From positions 37,043 through 47,077 of the forward strand of contig DQDL01000117.1 of NCBI GenBank assembly GCA_003533405.1: a stretch of 10,035 bases of DNA, in the 5' to 3' direction. The DNA is from Clostridiales bacterium. Lineage in GTDB: Bacteria; Bacillota; Clostridia; Oscillospirales; Oscillospiraceae. Each line of letters starts with the position of its first letter. The first letter of the stretch is position 1. The notes beneath the pieces are model-generated. The model worked only from the letters and a program-made list of their open reading frames with translations, was not told where the DNA came from and ran no database searches. Positions 1-7,154 of the stretch are shown here, one piece after another. The position numbers and the translations under genes were made by a program.

Positions 1-2
1 GG

Positions 3-701
3 CTCGCCACGGCCGCCACGACGGCGCTCGGCGTTGCCGTCAACATTCTCACCTCTCCCATCACGATTGTCATTGCCGCTATAGCGGCGCTTATCGCAAT
101 CGTTGTTCTTCTCGTTAAGAACTGGGACTGGGTCAAGGAAACCGCCTCCAAGGTGTGGAACGGCATCAAATCCGTTTGGAGTTCCGCCGCATCGTGGTTT
201 AAGTCGAAGGTGCTCGACCCCATCAAAAACGGCTTTAAGTTCTTCGGCAACGGCATTATCAGCTACTACGAAGGCATTGCAAACCTCGCTATCAAAGCCG
301 TCAACAAGATAATCGGTGCAGCAAACAAAATCAAGTTTAATGTCCCCGACTGGGTGCCTGTCATCGGCGGCAAGAAGTGGGGCTTCAATATCAACCCCGT
401 GAAGGAGATCAAGCTCCCGAGGCTTGCAAACGGTGCCGTGTTCAAAGGCAATGACCCGTACATGGCCATAGTCAACGACCAGAAGCACGGCGTCAATGTT
501 GAGTCTCCCCTTGCAACCATCGTCGAGGCTATGGAGACGGCACTCCGCACTTCCGACTACAGCGGCTCAAACACGACCGATGTAAACATCTCATTCGGCG
601 GTACGCTCAGCGCCCTGGCACGGGTGCTTAATCCATACATTGAGGCCGAGACCCGCCGTGTCGGTGGCCGTGCATCAACGGTAAAGGTGGTGAGCGTATG
701 A
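3..701 (+). CDS. Phage tail tape measure protein, C-terminal part (5' truncated)
   Basis: The reading frame is open from the left edge, so the start lies outside the window; 232 residues are visible. The first third is a long hydrophobic stretch (ITIVIAAIAALIAIVVLLVKN region, residues 20-40 of the visible part) followed by NWDWVKE and VWNGIKSVW. That combination is typical of the membrane-associated part and C-terminal repeats of siphophage tape measure proteins. This protein sets tail length, fills the tail tube and helps DNA cross the host membrane. The C-terminus (SFGGTLSALARVLNPYIEAE...) resembles the usual end of this family. A GTG at 153 could be taken as a start, but coding clearly continues upstream and no ribosome binding site precedes it. 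The stop overlaps the next start as ATGA, suggesting translational coupling. The family call is from pattern recognition without a search. Confidence 0.85.
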   Translation, partial: LATAATTALGVAVNILTSPITIVIAAIAALIAIVVLLVKNWDWVKETASKVWNGIKSVWSSAASWFKSKVLDPIKNGFKFFGNGIISYYEGIANLAIKAVNKIIGAANKIKFNVPDWVPVIGGKKWGFNINPVKEIKLPRLANGAVFKGNDPYMAIVNDQKHGVNVESPLATIVEAMETALRTSDYSGSNTTDVNISFGGTLSALARVLNPYIEAETRRVGGRASTVKVVSV

Positions 702-1096
702 GCCAAGATCTCGTCGCTGTCAACGGCGTGTTTTACGAGGTCGCCATCGGTGCGCTCAAGCGTACATGCGATATCACAGACGGCGATAACGCCGGCCGCA
801 CGGATCCTCCGGCGGCATCGATGATCCGTGATGTCATCGGAACATTTTTCACCTATGTACTCACCATTGAGCCTAAGTACGGTAAGCAAGCGCAGTACGA
901 TGCGTTTCATGACGCTCTCGTTCAGCCTGTTGATTCCGTGCAGCTCACCGTCCCGTATGGGCAAACATCAAAGACCTTTGAAGCGTACATCACGAAGGTT
1001 GAAGATGAGCTGAAGGCACGGCGTGGAACGCTAAAAATTTGGGGCGGAATGGCGATCACATTCACGGCAATGGATCCAAACATCACTCCAACATAA
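698..1096 (+). CDS. Small phage tail protein of unknown function
   Basis: A 132-residue protein that starts in an ATGA overlap with the tape measure gene, with AAAGGTGG seven bases upstream. There is no signal peptide or membrane segment. The sequence is a mix of predicted beta strands (VNGVFYEVAIGALKR at the N-terminus, KTFEAYITKVEDELK, GTLKIWGGMAITFTAMDP at the C-terminus). That looks like a compact beta-rich tail component. Its place directly after the tape measure gene is where distal tail or tail-tip proteins are found in siphophages, but it is shorter than a typical distal tail protein (about 200-300 residues). I do not recognise a named family. The tail role is inferred from position and fold impression. 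Confidence 0.75.
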   Translation: MSQDLVAVNGVFYEVAIGALKRTCDITDGDNAGRTDPPAASMIRDVIGTFFTYVLTIEPKYGKQAQYDAFHDALVQPVDSVQLTVPYGQTSKTFEAYITKVEDELKARRGTLKIWGGMAITFTAMDPNITPT

Positions 1097-1100
1097 GAAG

Positions 1101-1123
1101 GCGGTGCCCGAATCGGGCACCGC
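1101..1123 (+). other. Perfect 10-bp hairpin in the gap between two tail genes
   Basis: GCGGTGCCCG (1101-1110) pairs perfectly with CGGGCACCGC (1114-1123) across a three-base loop. It is GC-rich and very stable. No T-run follows (TGAGAAAGTTTGAAAG comes next), so it is not a standard intrinsic terminator. It fills most of the only real gap in an otherwise overlapping tail operon. It could slow or partly stop transcription, protect an mRNA end, or mark a processing site. Confidence 0.7.
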
Positions 1124-1148
1124 TGAGAAAGTTTGAAAGTGAGGTCAT

Positions 1149-2786
1149 ATGTCTGAGTTACTGATCAAATACGAGGATGTGCCGGACGGCGCAGCGGCCT
1201 CGACCGTGGCTACCTGCTCCGACCTGCAGACCTTTGCCTCGCCTACAAAAATGCTCGACACCGCAAACGAAGCGCCCCGGACGGCGACCTTCGAGGACGA
1301 TTACTGGACCCTGGGCGAAAAGATGCGTCTGCTGCCCAGCGACCCGGCATCGCAGAGCTACGGGATATTCTCCACGCAGCAGAGCCGTGCCGACATGACC
1401 TTTGAAGCGCCTATTGTGCTGGAGCTGGAGCTTTTCTCGCTTTTCAGCTCAACGGCGCTTAGCTTTGAGTTTGATCCCGTCGGCCCTACCTGGTGCACCG
1501 ATATGGATGTCGAGTGGTATAACGGCAGCACCCTGCTTTACTCCGGCAGCTACTCGCCCACCTCATGGCAGTACACTATCGAGCAGTCGGTCGTCAACTT
1601 CGACAAGATCGTCATCGTTTTTAACGCAATGAGCGCCCCATATCGATATCTGAAGGTGCAGTCGCTCGCTTACGGCCCTACACGGCGTTTTACATCACGG
1701 GAGATAAAGTCACTGCGATACTCGCCCGAGGTTGATGTGCTGTGCGATGTGCTGCCGGTAAACAACATCGAGTTCGAGCTAAAATCCGAAAACTCATCGC
1801 TTATCTTTCAGCGTAAGCAGCGGCTTGAGGTCTACGACGGCGATGAATTTCTCGGACTGTTCTTCATTGAGAGCGCTACCAAGAAAAGAGGCGGGTTTTA
1901 CGAGGTCAAAGCCTGCGACCTGCTTGGGCTTCTCGACATGGCGTCAAAGTACGAAGGCGGGATGTTTGACGGTGCTGCAGCATCGTCCGTAATTCCCGGC
2001 ATAATGGGCAGCATCCCGTATAATCTCGATCCTGCGCTTGCGTCCGTGCCGGTCAAGGGATGGCTGCCCGCTGCCGGGCGCAGGGCAAGTCTTCAGCAGT
2101 TCGCTTTTGCGGTAGGCGGTGTTGTCATCACCTCCGGCCGCAGAGGCGTTTCCATTGCTCCGCTGCCGGCAACGCCGAGCTCGATCATCGGCAATACTCG
2201 TGTCTACGCCGGCAGCGAGTTGGAGCAGAGCTCCTTTGTGACAGGCGTCGAAGTCAAGGCTCGAAGCTATAAGCTCGCCGCCGAGGTGGATGAGCTCTAT
2301 TCTGAGAAGCTGAACGGCACGGTGAAGGTCGAGTTTTCCGAGCCGTATGGCGGCCTTACCGCCACGGGCGGCACTATCGTTTCTAAGGGCGTAAACTACG
2401 CCGTGCTCTCCGGCACAGGCAGTACAGTGACGCTGAAGGGCATCAAGTACAATTCAACCGAGATCCTTTACTCGAAAGAAAACCCCGACAGAAACGCTGC
2501 TGACGCCGACTATGTGGTCAGCTACAACGACATGACGCTTGTTTCGCCTACAAATGTAAACTCCGTTCTAAATCATTGCTACGACCTGCGGAGACGAACG
2601 AGAACGGTCAAGGCTAAGGCGCTTATCGGCGGCGAGAAGATTGGCGACTTCGTCGGCGTCTGGTATGACGGCAATGTGCTGTACGGCAACATCGTCTCAA
2701 TGGACTACTCGATATCCGCAAAAACTGCGGCGAACATCGAAGTGCTTATCGATGACGAATACGAGGTGACAAATGAGCATTCTTGA
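1149..2786 (+). CDS. Phage tail hub / tail-associated protein with an extra N-terminal beta domain
   Basis: A 545-residue protein preceded by GTGAGG five bases from the ATG. Two parts can be seen. Residues about 50-178 form a beta-rich region with many aromatic residues (DVEWYNGSTLLYSGSY, FDKIVIVFNAMSAPYRYLKVQSLAYG), which looks like a jelly-roll or carbohydrate-binding module. Residues about 185-545 (REIKSLRYSPEVDVLCDVLPVN, RLEVYDGDEFLGLFFIES, YEVKACDLLGLLD) resemble the hub domain of gp27-like or Tal-type tail proteins, which close the tail tip and hold the fibres. No lysozyme or peptidase domain is visible at the C-terminus, so this version lacks the lytic extension some such proteins carry. 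The gene overlaps the next one by 14 bases. Hub role: moderate confidence; sugar binding by the N-terminal domain: inference. Confidence 0.75.
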   Translation: MSELLIKYEDVPDGAAASTVATCSDLQTFASPTKMLDTANEAPRTATFEDDYWTLGEKMRLLPSDPASQSYGIFSTQQSRADMTFEAPIVLELELFSLFSSTALSFEFDPVGPTWCTDMDVEWYNGSTLLYSGSYSPTSWQYTIEQSVVNFDKIVIVFNAMSAPYRYLKVQSLAYGPTRRFTSREIKSLRYSPEVDVLCDVLPVNNIEFELKSENSSLIFQRKQRLEVYDGDEFLGLFFIESATKKRGGFYEVKACDLLGLLDMASKYEGGMFDGAAASSVIPGIMGSIPYNLDPALASVPVKGWLPAAGRRASLQQFAFAVGGVVITSGRRGVSIAPLPATPSSIIGNTRVYAGSELEQSSFVTGVEVKARSYKLAAEVDELYSEKLNGTVKVEFSEPYGGLTATGGTIVSKGVNYAVLSGTGSTVTLKGIKYNSTEILYSKENPDRNAADADYVVSYNDMTLVSPTNVNSVLNHCYDLRRRTRTVKAKALIGGEKIGDFVGVWYDGNVLYGNIVSMDYSISAKTAANIEVLIDDEYEVTNEHS

Positions 2787-3333
2787 TACGCTTATCACGA
2801 ACAGAACGCTCGGGGCTAAATATAATTGCTCCGACCTTAATCGGGTGTTTGCGGCGCTGCGCTATATCGCCCGATGGCTTATCGCATTGGGGCGCAGCTG
2901 CCCCATCGTCGACCAAACGAATCGAACATTCACCCGCACCGATATCCCAACAGTTGCCCTTTTCCAGTTTCTTTCCGAGTATATGCAGACAGCACTTGAT
3001 GCCATAGGCGCAGATATGCCTGCTCACCCGAAGCTGCCCAAGTTCGGCTCGCAGGGCGGCGGCAAGGACTATCTTACACCGTCGGACGCAAACGCCCTTG
3101 AGCAGATTATCGACGCCATGCACACCGGCTGTCTCACCCTCGAAGGCTATCGATCGTACAGGCTTGAACAGCAGGGCGAAGATCTCTACGGTATCTATGA
3201 ATGCGCCGCCGAGCCGGCAATAAGCTTTGAGCTTGAAAGCGGCAGTATCTATGCAGTTTATTCCGGCGATACACCCGAGTTTGAGCTCGATGACGACGGA
3301 AGTATTTATCTTAAAACATTGGAGGAATCGTAA
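2773..3333 (+). CDS. Baseplate / tail-fibre adaptor protein with YNxxDLNRV motif
   Basis: A 186-residue protein starting inside the end of the hub gene, with GAGGTGA just upstream of its ATG. The N-terminal motif YNCSDLNRV (residues 17-25) after a 'TNRTLGAK' lead-in is a recurring signature of tail proteins in prophages of Bacillota, found just after the hub gene. The middle is helical and the C-terminal third is acidic and beta-rich (GEDLYGIYECAAEPAISFEL). No transmembrane segment, signal peptide or enzyme motif is seen. It probably links the tail tip to the fibres encoded downstream. The family link comes from the motif and context; the exact role is unknown. The stop codon overlaps the next start as TAATG. 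Confidence 0.7.
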   Translation: MSILDTLITNRTLGAKYNCSDLNRVFAALRYIARWLIALGRSCPIVDQTNRTFTRTDIPTVALFQFLSEYMQTALDAIGADMPAHPKLPKFGSQGGGKDYLTPSDANALEQIIDAMHTGCLTLEGYRSYRLEQQGEDLYGIYECAAEPAISFELESGSIYAVYSGDTPEFELDDDGSIYLKTLEES

Positions 3334-4013
3334 TGGCAAGAATCCTTATCGGGAGCATCGCTCCCAACATCCATGGTCTGGACAGTGCAGACGCTCTTTC
3401 AAGCGATGACGAACTCATCCTGTACGATAGCTCGGTGTCGAAAAATCGTAAAACCAAGCTGTCAGACCTTTTCTCCGCAATCAAATCATTCATAGCTTCG
3501 ATACCCTATGTATTCGACTATTTGGACACTGATTTTGCGAAAATCAAAGCGGCCTATGACGAAGGCCGCCCCGTCACCATGAATTATCGAGGCAACATGC
3601 TGCAGCTCGTGAGCTGTACCGAGCAGTCGGCCGAGTTCTACGGCTGGCGTATGGTGCCAAACCTTGATCGTTGTTGTGTAAAGCCCATTTGTGCATCAAT
3701 TAATAGTGACGGAACGAAAAGCTACGGATTTGAAAAGTTATGTGCTCCTTTCCCCTGCGCTTTTGTTGCAAAAATTACCGAAAGCAGCGGCATTTTAACG
3801 GATAACAAAACCTCGGACGACTGGGCATTCGCCCTTATATTCGACCTTGTTGTTGAGGCCGAGTATAACGGGCTGCGTTATCACCTATCCAAGGTATCCG
3901 GCAACACCAGATACTTTTACGCCATAACCGTAGAGGACGACACAACTGTCGTTCACGAGCTGACCAGGACCACCAGCGGATCAACCGTCACATGGTCACA
4001 CCGCACGATATGA
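3333..4013 (+). CDS. Putative tail fibre / receptor-binding accessory protein
   Basis: A 226-residue protein starting in a TAATG overlap, with TTGGAGG about seven bases upstream. Residues 17-50 (SADALSSDDELILYDSSVSK, then KTKLSDLFSAIK) follow the '..DDxLxLYDxSxxxxxKxxxxxL' pattern seen in small phage fibre or head-fibre proteins. Residues 66-95 (DFAKIKAAYDEGRPVTMNYR, then LQLVSC) match a short module found repeatedly near fibre C-termini in clostridial phages. The C-terminal half is beta-rich. Base composition drops in the middle: about 43% GC over 3661-3840, against 62% just before at 3601-3660. That may mark an exchanged segment. Fibre assignment is inferred from motif style and position. 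Confidence 0.6.
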   Translation: MARILIGSIAPNIHGLDSADALSSDDELILYDSSVSKNRKTKLSDLFSAIKSFIASIPYVFDYLDTDFAKIKAAYDEGRPVTMNYRGNMLQLVSCTEQSAEFYGWRMVPNLDRCCVKPICASINSDGTKSYGFEKLCAPFPCAFVAKITESSGILTDNKTSDDWAFALIFDLVVEAEYNGLRYHLSKVSGNTRYFYAITVEDDTTVVHELTRTTSGSTVTWSHRTI

Positions 4014-4028
4014 GTTAGGAGGCATGAT

Positions 4029-4913
4029 ATGCCCGTTATAAACATCACCGTAAAAGGCAAAGTCGCATCCAGCGACACAAAGGCCATAGTGAACGGCAAC
4101 AGCGACTACGCCGTCAACTGGGTGCTTGACGGCGATTGGGCAGACTACGACACGAAAACCATGCGTGTCCGTTTTTTCGATGGATCTGTCATCGACAGCA
4201 TCTTCTCCGGCACAAGCTGCAGCCTGCCGGTCATCACCGAAACCTGCATGATTGAGATTGGCCTGTTCGCCGGAGATCTGATAACCTCCACGCCCGCCGT
4301 GATCAACTGCATCCGCTGCATCCGTGACGACGAAGGCCCGATAGAAGATCCCCCGACCAGCGTTTACGATCAGATCCTCGCCAAGCTGAACGAGCTAGGC
4401 GGCGTAAGCCCCGACGATGTAACACAGGCTGTGGCCGACTACATGAAGGCTAATCCCATTGAGGAAAAAGACCCTACCGTTCCTGCATGGGCAAAGTCCG
4501 CTGAGAAGCCAAAATACACCGCCGATGAGGTCGGTGCACTATCTGCTGATGCTTTAGAGCCGCTGACCGGCACGACTGCCGAGGTCACGCCATCGCAGGT
4601 GTCTCAGGCTGTCCTAGTCGCCGGAACGCCGGTCGTGGTCAATTACACGGACGGCACATACGGCGCACTGGATTTCACGAATTTCAATATCGCCGAGAAA
4701 TTCGGGGTGATTGTCTCGCAGACCATCGTTTATTATAACGGCAGCTATGTCCTTGCCGAGCTGGCGGGAAGGGTCACTGATAGTCAGTGGTTTTTCTACT
4801 CGACCACGCTTGCAAAGGCGGACGACATCCCCAAGAAAACAAGTCAGCTTACCAACGACAGAGGCTTCCTCACCCTTGACACACTTCCCAAATACGGAGG
4901 CGAAATCGAATGA
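4029..4913 (+). CDS. Baseplate upper protein-like / tail fibre protein
   Basis: A 294-residue protein with AGGAGG six bases before the ATG. An earlier ATG at 4024 is in another frame and closes after five codons, so 4029 is the start. Residues 1-100 form an immunoglobulin-like beta domain (NSDYAVNWVLDGDWADYDTK, MRVRFFDG) resembling the N-terminal domain of BppU-type baseplate proteins. Then come a helical linker (YDQILAKLNEL) and the shared fibre motif DPTVPAWAKSAEKPKYTADE (148-167). The C-terminus has KKTSQLTNDRGFLT (269-282), a phrase common in phage fibres. It probably forms a trimeric stalk attached to the baseplate. The stop overlaps the next start as ATGA. Confidence in a fibre or baseplate role is good; the BppU link is tentative. 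Confidence 0.8.
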   Translation: MPVINITVKGKVASSDTKAIVNGNSDYAVNWVLDGDWADYDTKTMRVRFFDGSVIDSIFSGTSCSLPVITETCMIEIGLFAGDLITSTPAVINCIRCIRDDEGPIEDPPTSVYDQILAKLNELGGVSPDDVTQAVADYMKANPIEEKDPTVPAWAKSAEKPKYTADEVGALSADALEPLTGTTAEVTPSQVSQAVLVAGTPVVVNYTDGTYGALDFTNFNIAEKFGVIVSQTIVYYNGSYVLAELAGRVTDSQWFFYSTTLAKADDIPKKTSQLTNDRGFLTLDTLPKYGGEIE

Positions 4914-5809
4914 GCGTTAATGTAAAATACAAAAACAACAGTATCGCCGAGCTGACTGATACCGGCACAAAGACGCTGAAAACCGCAGGTAAATACTGCG
5001 AAGCAGATATCGTAGTCGAGAACACGCAGGACGCCGGCACAACAATCACGGACGGCATTATCGTCAAATCCCGAGACGAAAACGGCCGTGTGACCGAGGT
5101 GGATTACTACAAAAGTGACGGTGTTGTAGGGGAGCGTGAGTTTGCAACCGGCACTGGAGATTGGCCGAGTAAAGACTCATTGTACGGATATCTGCAAAAA
5201 GTGAATTTCAAGAGTACCATCACCGAAATTAAGAAGCGAGCTTTTGAAAATTTGTCGCTTCAAGAAATACCCGATTTGTCAAATGTAACTACGCTTGGCA
5301 TAGAAATTTTTTACCGAGCCAAAGCATTAACAGTTGTAGTGCTACCGCCAAACATCAAATCATTACCGGGCGGGATGTTCTGTGCATGCGATGGACTTAT
5401 CAGTATTGATACATCAAACATAGAGAATATAGGCGCTAATGTATTTCGTGGGTGTTCAAAATTAACAGAACTGTTACTGCCAAAATGCACGGTTACGGAA
5501 ACAGCCTCTTACGCAGGAATGTTCGGCGATATGGCAGCGCTGACTAATATTCAAATAGGTTCCGTTGGTTATGGCCTGTCTCAGGCGTTTTCCGAAAGAA
5601 ACTTTAACGGCAATACTCAGACCGGATTAACTGTCACGGTATTTGTTAAAACGGATATTGTAGACACCCTCGTGGCAAATATTCGTAATGGTGCAACCAA
5701 CGCTACGATAGTTATTAAGGCAAGTGAGCCAGTGACCTACAACGACACTGAATATGCCGCAGGTGACACCATAATCACCAGCACGGTAGAAACGGGGGGA
5801 ACGACATGA
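4910..5809 (+). CDS. Tail fibre protein with BspA-type leucine-rich repeats (receptor-binding candidate)
   Basis: A 299-residue protein in ATGA overlap with the upstream fibre gene, with GGAGG nine bases before the ATG. Residues 1-45 (VKYKNNSIAELTDTGTKTLK, YCEADIVVEN) form an attachment domain seen in many prophage fibre proteins. Residues about 100-225 carry irregular BspA-like repeats: ITEIKKRAFENLSLQEIPDL, TLGIEIFYRAKALTVVVLPP, ENIGANVFRGCSKLTELLLP. This repeat type is common in surface and binding proteins. The C-terminus returns to a short beta domain. The repeat region is AT-rich (about 36% GC in 180 bases counted within 5221-5460) against about 60% in neighbouring fibre genes, which suggests the module came from elsewhere. 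It is the best candidate in this window for the protein that recognises the host surface. The domain call is secure; receptor binding is inference. Confidence 0.85.
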   Translation: MSVNVKYKNNSIAELTDTGTKTLKTAGKYCEADIVVENTQDAGTTITDGIIVKSRDENGRVTEVDYYKSDGVVGEREFATGTGDWPSKDSLYGYLQKVNFKSTITEIKKRAFENLSLQEIPDLSNVTTLGIEIFYRAKALTVVVLPPNIKSLPGGMFCACDGLISIDTSNIENIGANVFRGCSKLTELLLPKCTVTETASYAGMFGDMAALTNIQIGSVGYGLSQAFSERNFNGNTQTGLTVTVFVKTDIVDTLVANIRNGATNATIVIKASEPVTYNDTEYAAGDTIITSTVETGGTT

Positions 5810-6054
5810 CAATCGGAAAAGTAACGAACACGATAAACGGCATTGCGCACGAGCGCATACTGTTGACAGCCGCAGAGGGAAAAGCCCTGACCAATGATGG
5901 CGGCGTGACCACATGGAACTGCATCGCAGTCGACAGCACAGACGGCTGGGAAGAAATCGACGCACCCATCGCAGGCGAGGACGAAGCCGAGGATATTGAC
6001 ACGCTGAAAGCACAGATCTCAGCGATCAAAGAGGTATATGCAGATGAAATTTGA
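5806..6054 (+). CDS. Small acidic phage protein after the fibre genes
   Basis: An 82-residue protein in ATGA overlap with the leucine-rich-repeat fibre gene, preceded by a G-rich site (GGGGGGA) five bases upstream. The N-terminal half is beta-like (IGKVTNTINGIAHERILLTA), followed by WNCIAVDSTDGWEEIDAPI and a strongly acidic helical tail (GEDEAEDIDTLKAQISAIKE). Small genes with acidic ends are common here in prophages of Bacillota (XkdW/XkdX-like position) and may help fibre assembly. I do not recognise the family itself. Tail accessory function is inferred from position only. Confidence 0.65.
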   Translation: MTIGKVTNTINGIAHERILLTAAEGKALTNDGGVTTWNCIAVDSTDGWEEIDAPIAGEDEAEDIDTLKAQISAIKEVYADEI

Positions 6055-6340
6055 AGAGCTACTGTCCAATATCAAATCTGACCATTCAACCGCAAAAAGC
6101 ATTAATGCATTCGGTGGCATGACTACGGAAATCGTGCAGTCGGACAAGCTCGGATTTGACTGGGAAAACATCTATGTCGGCAAGGTGCTTGTACGGCAGG
6201 AGTATGTTCAGCAGGAAAATCCCACAGGCACAAAGGTTAATCCCATTGTTTACACAGACGGCACACCGCTTATCAATAATGCGTACTACCTTAAGGACGG
6301 CAAGGTCTATGTGTGGATGGGCGAATGGGTAGAATGGTGA
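6044..6340 (+). CDS. Small phage protein of unknown function
   Basis: A 98-residue protein overlapping the previous gene by 11 bases. Two in-frame ATG codons exist, 6038 and 6044. The only ribosome binding site, GAGG at 6031-6034, is three bases from the first and nine from the second, so 6044 is the more likely start. The C-terminus ends in aromatic-rich beta strands (LINNAYYLKDGKVYVWMGEW), a phrase I associate with small proteins between fibre and lysis genes in clostridial prophages. No signal peptide or membrane segment is present. Function is unknown; a structural accessory role is plausible. Confidence 0.65.
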   Translation: MKFEELLSNIKSDHSTAKSINAFGGMTTEIVQSDKLGFDWENIYVGKVLVRQEYVQQENPTGTKVNPIVYTDGTPLINNAYYLKDGKVYVWMGEWVEW

Positions 6341-6356
6341 GAGAGGAAGTGAGAAT

Positions 6357-7151
6357 ATGAGCAACAGTCCGCTTGTGGACTTCACGCAAATAAGCCCGTA
6401 CAGGGGCAATAGAAACGGTAAGATAATCGATACTATAACGATCCACTGCGCCGCCGGTCAGTGTTCGGTCGAGGGTCTCGGCAGCCTGTTCCAGCGCAAG
6501 AGAGCCAGCGCAAACTACGGCATCGGCTCAGACGGCCGTGTAGGCATGTATGTCCCCGAGGCCGAGCGTTCTGCGTGTACAAGCTCGTCGACGAACGACA
6601 GACGAGCTGTCACCATAGAATGCGCATCGGACGCAAGGCATCCCTACGCAGTCAACGACAAGGTGTATAACACCCTTATAAAACTGGTCGCCGATGTATG
6701 CCGGCGTAACGGTATTGAACGGCTCGTTTGGAGTACGGAAAAGTCCGATCGAATGGAGCATAAGAACGGCTGCAATATGACCGTGCATCGAGACTATGAG
6801 AATAAGGCATGCCCGGGCAAGTATCTATATGACCGGCAAGGACAGATAGCCGACGCCGTCAACAAAATCTTGGTGGAACCCATCAGCGACCAAACTAAGG
6901 AGGAAAAGACAGTGAACATAGAATTACCCATCCTACGCAACGGCAGCACCGGCGCAGCGGTAAAGGCGCTTCAGCGAATGCTGCGTTCGTTGGAATACAC
7001 CAACATCAACGGTAATTCATTGATTGCGATAGACGGCTCGTTCGGCAGCAATACTGAGGAGGCCGTTAAGCGCTATCAGAAAAATCGTGGCGCAAAAAAT
7101 CCCGACGGCATCGTCGGGAGCTGGACATGGGAGAAGCTGCTGAAAGGATAA
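6357..7151 (+). CDS. Endolysin: N-acetylmuramoyl-L-alanine amidase (Amidase_2) with C-terminal peptidoglycan-binding domain
   Basis: A 264-residue enzyme preceded by GAGAGGAAGTGAG. It cuts the bond between N-acetylmuramic acid and L-alanine in peptidoglycan, so that progeny phage are released. Residues 1-172 are the zinc-dependent Amidase_2 (PGRP-like) domain. The likely zinc ligands are H30 (TITIHCAAG), H144 (MTVHRDY) and C152 (KACPGKY). SANYGIGSDGRVGMYVPE is the usual family core. Residues about 189-264 form a PG_binding_1 domain (LPILRNGSTGAAVKALQRML, DGSFGSNTEEAVKRYQKN). There is no signal peptide, so export needs a holin. The linker codes for an AAGGAGG site followed by a GTG at 6912, which may give a second, short product. 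The amidase call is secure. Confidence 0.95.
   Translation: MSNSPLVDFTQISPYRGNRNGKIIDTITIHCAAGQCSVEGLGSLFQRKRASANYGIGSDGRVGMYVPEAERSACTSSSTNDRRAVTIECASDARHPYAVNDKVYNTLIKLVADVCRRNGIERLVWSTEKSDRMEHKNGCNMTVHRDYENKACPGKYLYDRQGQIADAVNKILVEPISDQTKEEKTVNIELPILRNGSTGAAVKALQRMLRSLEYTNINGNSLIAIDGSFGSNTEEAVKRYQKNRGAKNPDGIVGSWTWEKLLKG
6897..6914 (+). promoter_or_regulatory. Internal ribosome binding site and GTG start inside the endolysin gene
   Basis: AAGGAGG at 6897-6903 is a full Shine-Dalgarno match, with an eight-base A-rich spacer before an in-frame GTG at 6912-6914 (codon 186). It is stronger than the site of the full-length gene and sits in the linker between catalytic and binding domains. Secondary starts at this point are known in several endolysins of phages of Gram-positive bacteria. 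Here the use of the site is inferred from sequence alone. Confidence 0.65.
6912..7151 (+). CDS. Possible separate cell-wall-binding subunit made from the internal GTG
   Basis: If translation starts at the GTG, the product is a 79-residue protein made only of the peptidoglycan-binding domain (NIELPILRNGSTGAAVKALQ to the C-terminus). In some endolysins the free binding domain joins the full-length enzyme to form a hetero-oligomer with better wall affinity. This is a nested product of the endolysin gene in the same frame, not a separate gene. The start is well supported by site strength and domain position, but no expression data exist here. Confidence 0.5.
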   Translation: MNIELPILRNGSTGAAVKALQRMLRSLEYTNINGNSLIAIDGSFGSNTEEAVKRYQKNRGAKNPDGIVGSWTWEKLLKG

Positions 7152-7154
7152 CAA

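Noticed and set aside
153..701. A separate gene starting at the GTG at 153
   Set aside because: The frame is open to the left edge with clear tape measure sequence upstream, and no ribosome binding site stands before the GTG.
557..964. Minus-strand gene of 135 residues
   Set aside because: It lies opposite the junction of two coupled + strand tail genes and shows no family features or ribosome binding site of note.
1101..1123. Intrinsic terminator between tail genes
   Set aside because: The stem is strong but no T-run follows, and the downstream gene has no visible promoter of its own.
2746..3339. Minus-strand gene of 197 residues
   Set aside because: It mirrors the adaptor gene on the + strand, which has a ribosome binding site, coupling to its neighbours and a recognised motif; the minus-strand product has no recognisable feature.
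4910..5809. Variable region of a diversity-generating retroelement
   Set aside because: No reverse transcriptase, template repeat or lectin-fold C-terminus with AAC-rich codons is visible in the window.
5627..6029. Minus-strand frames rich in Arg, Cys and Ser
   Set aside because: The composition is that of shadow frames opposite real coding sequence, here the end of the repeat fibre gene and the small acidic gene.
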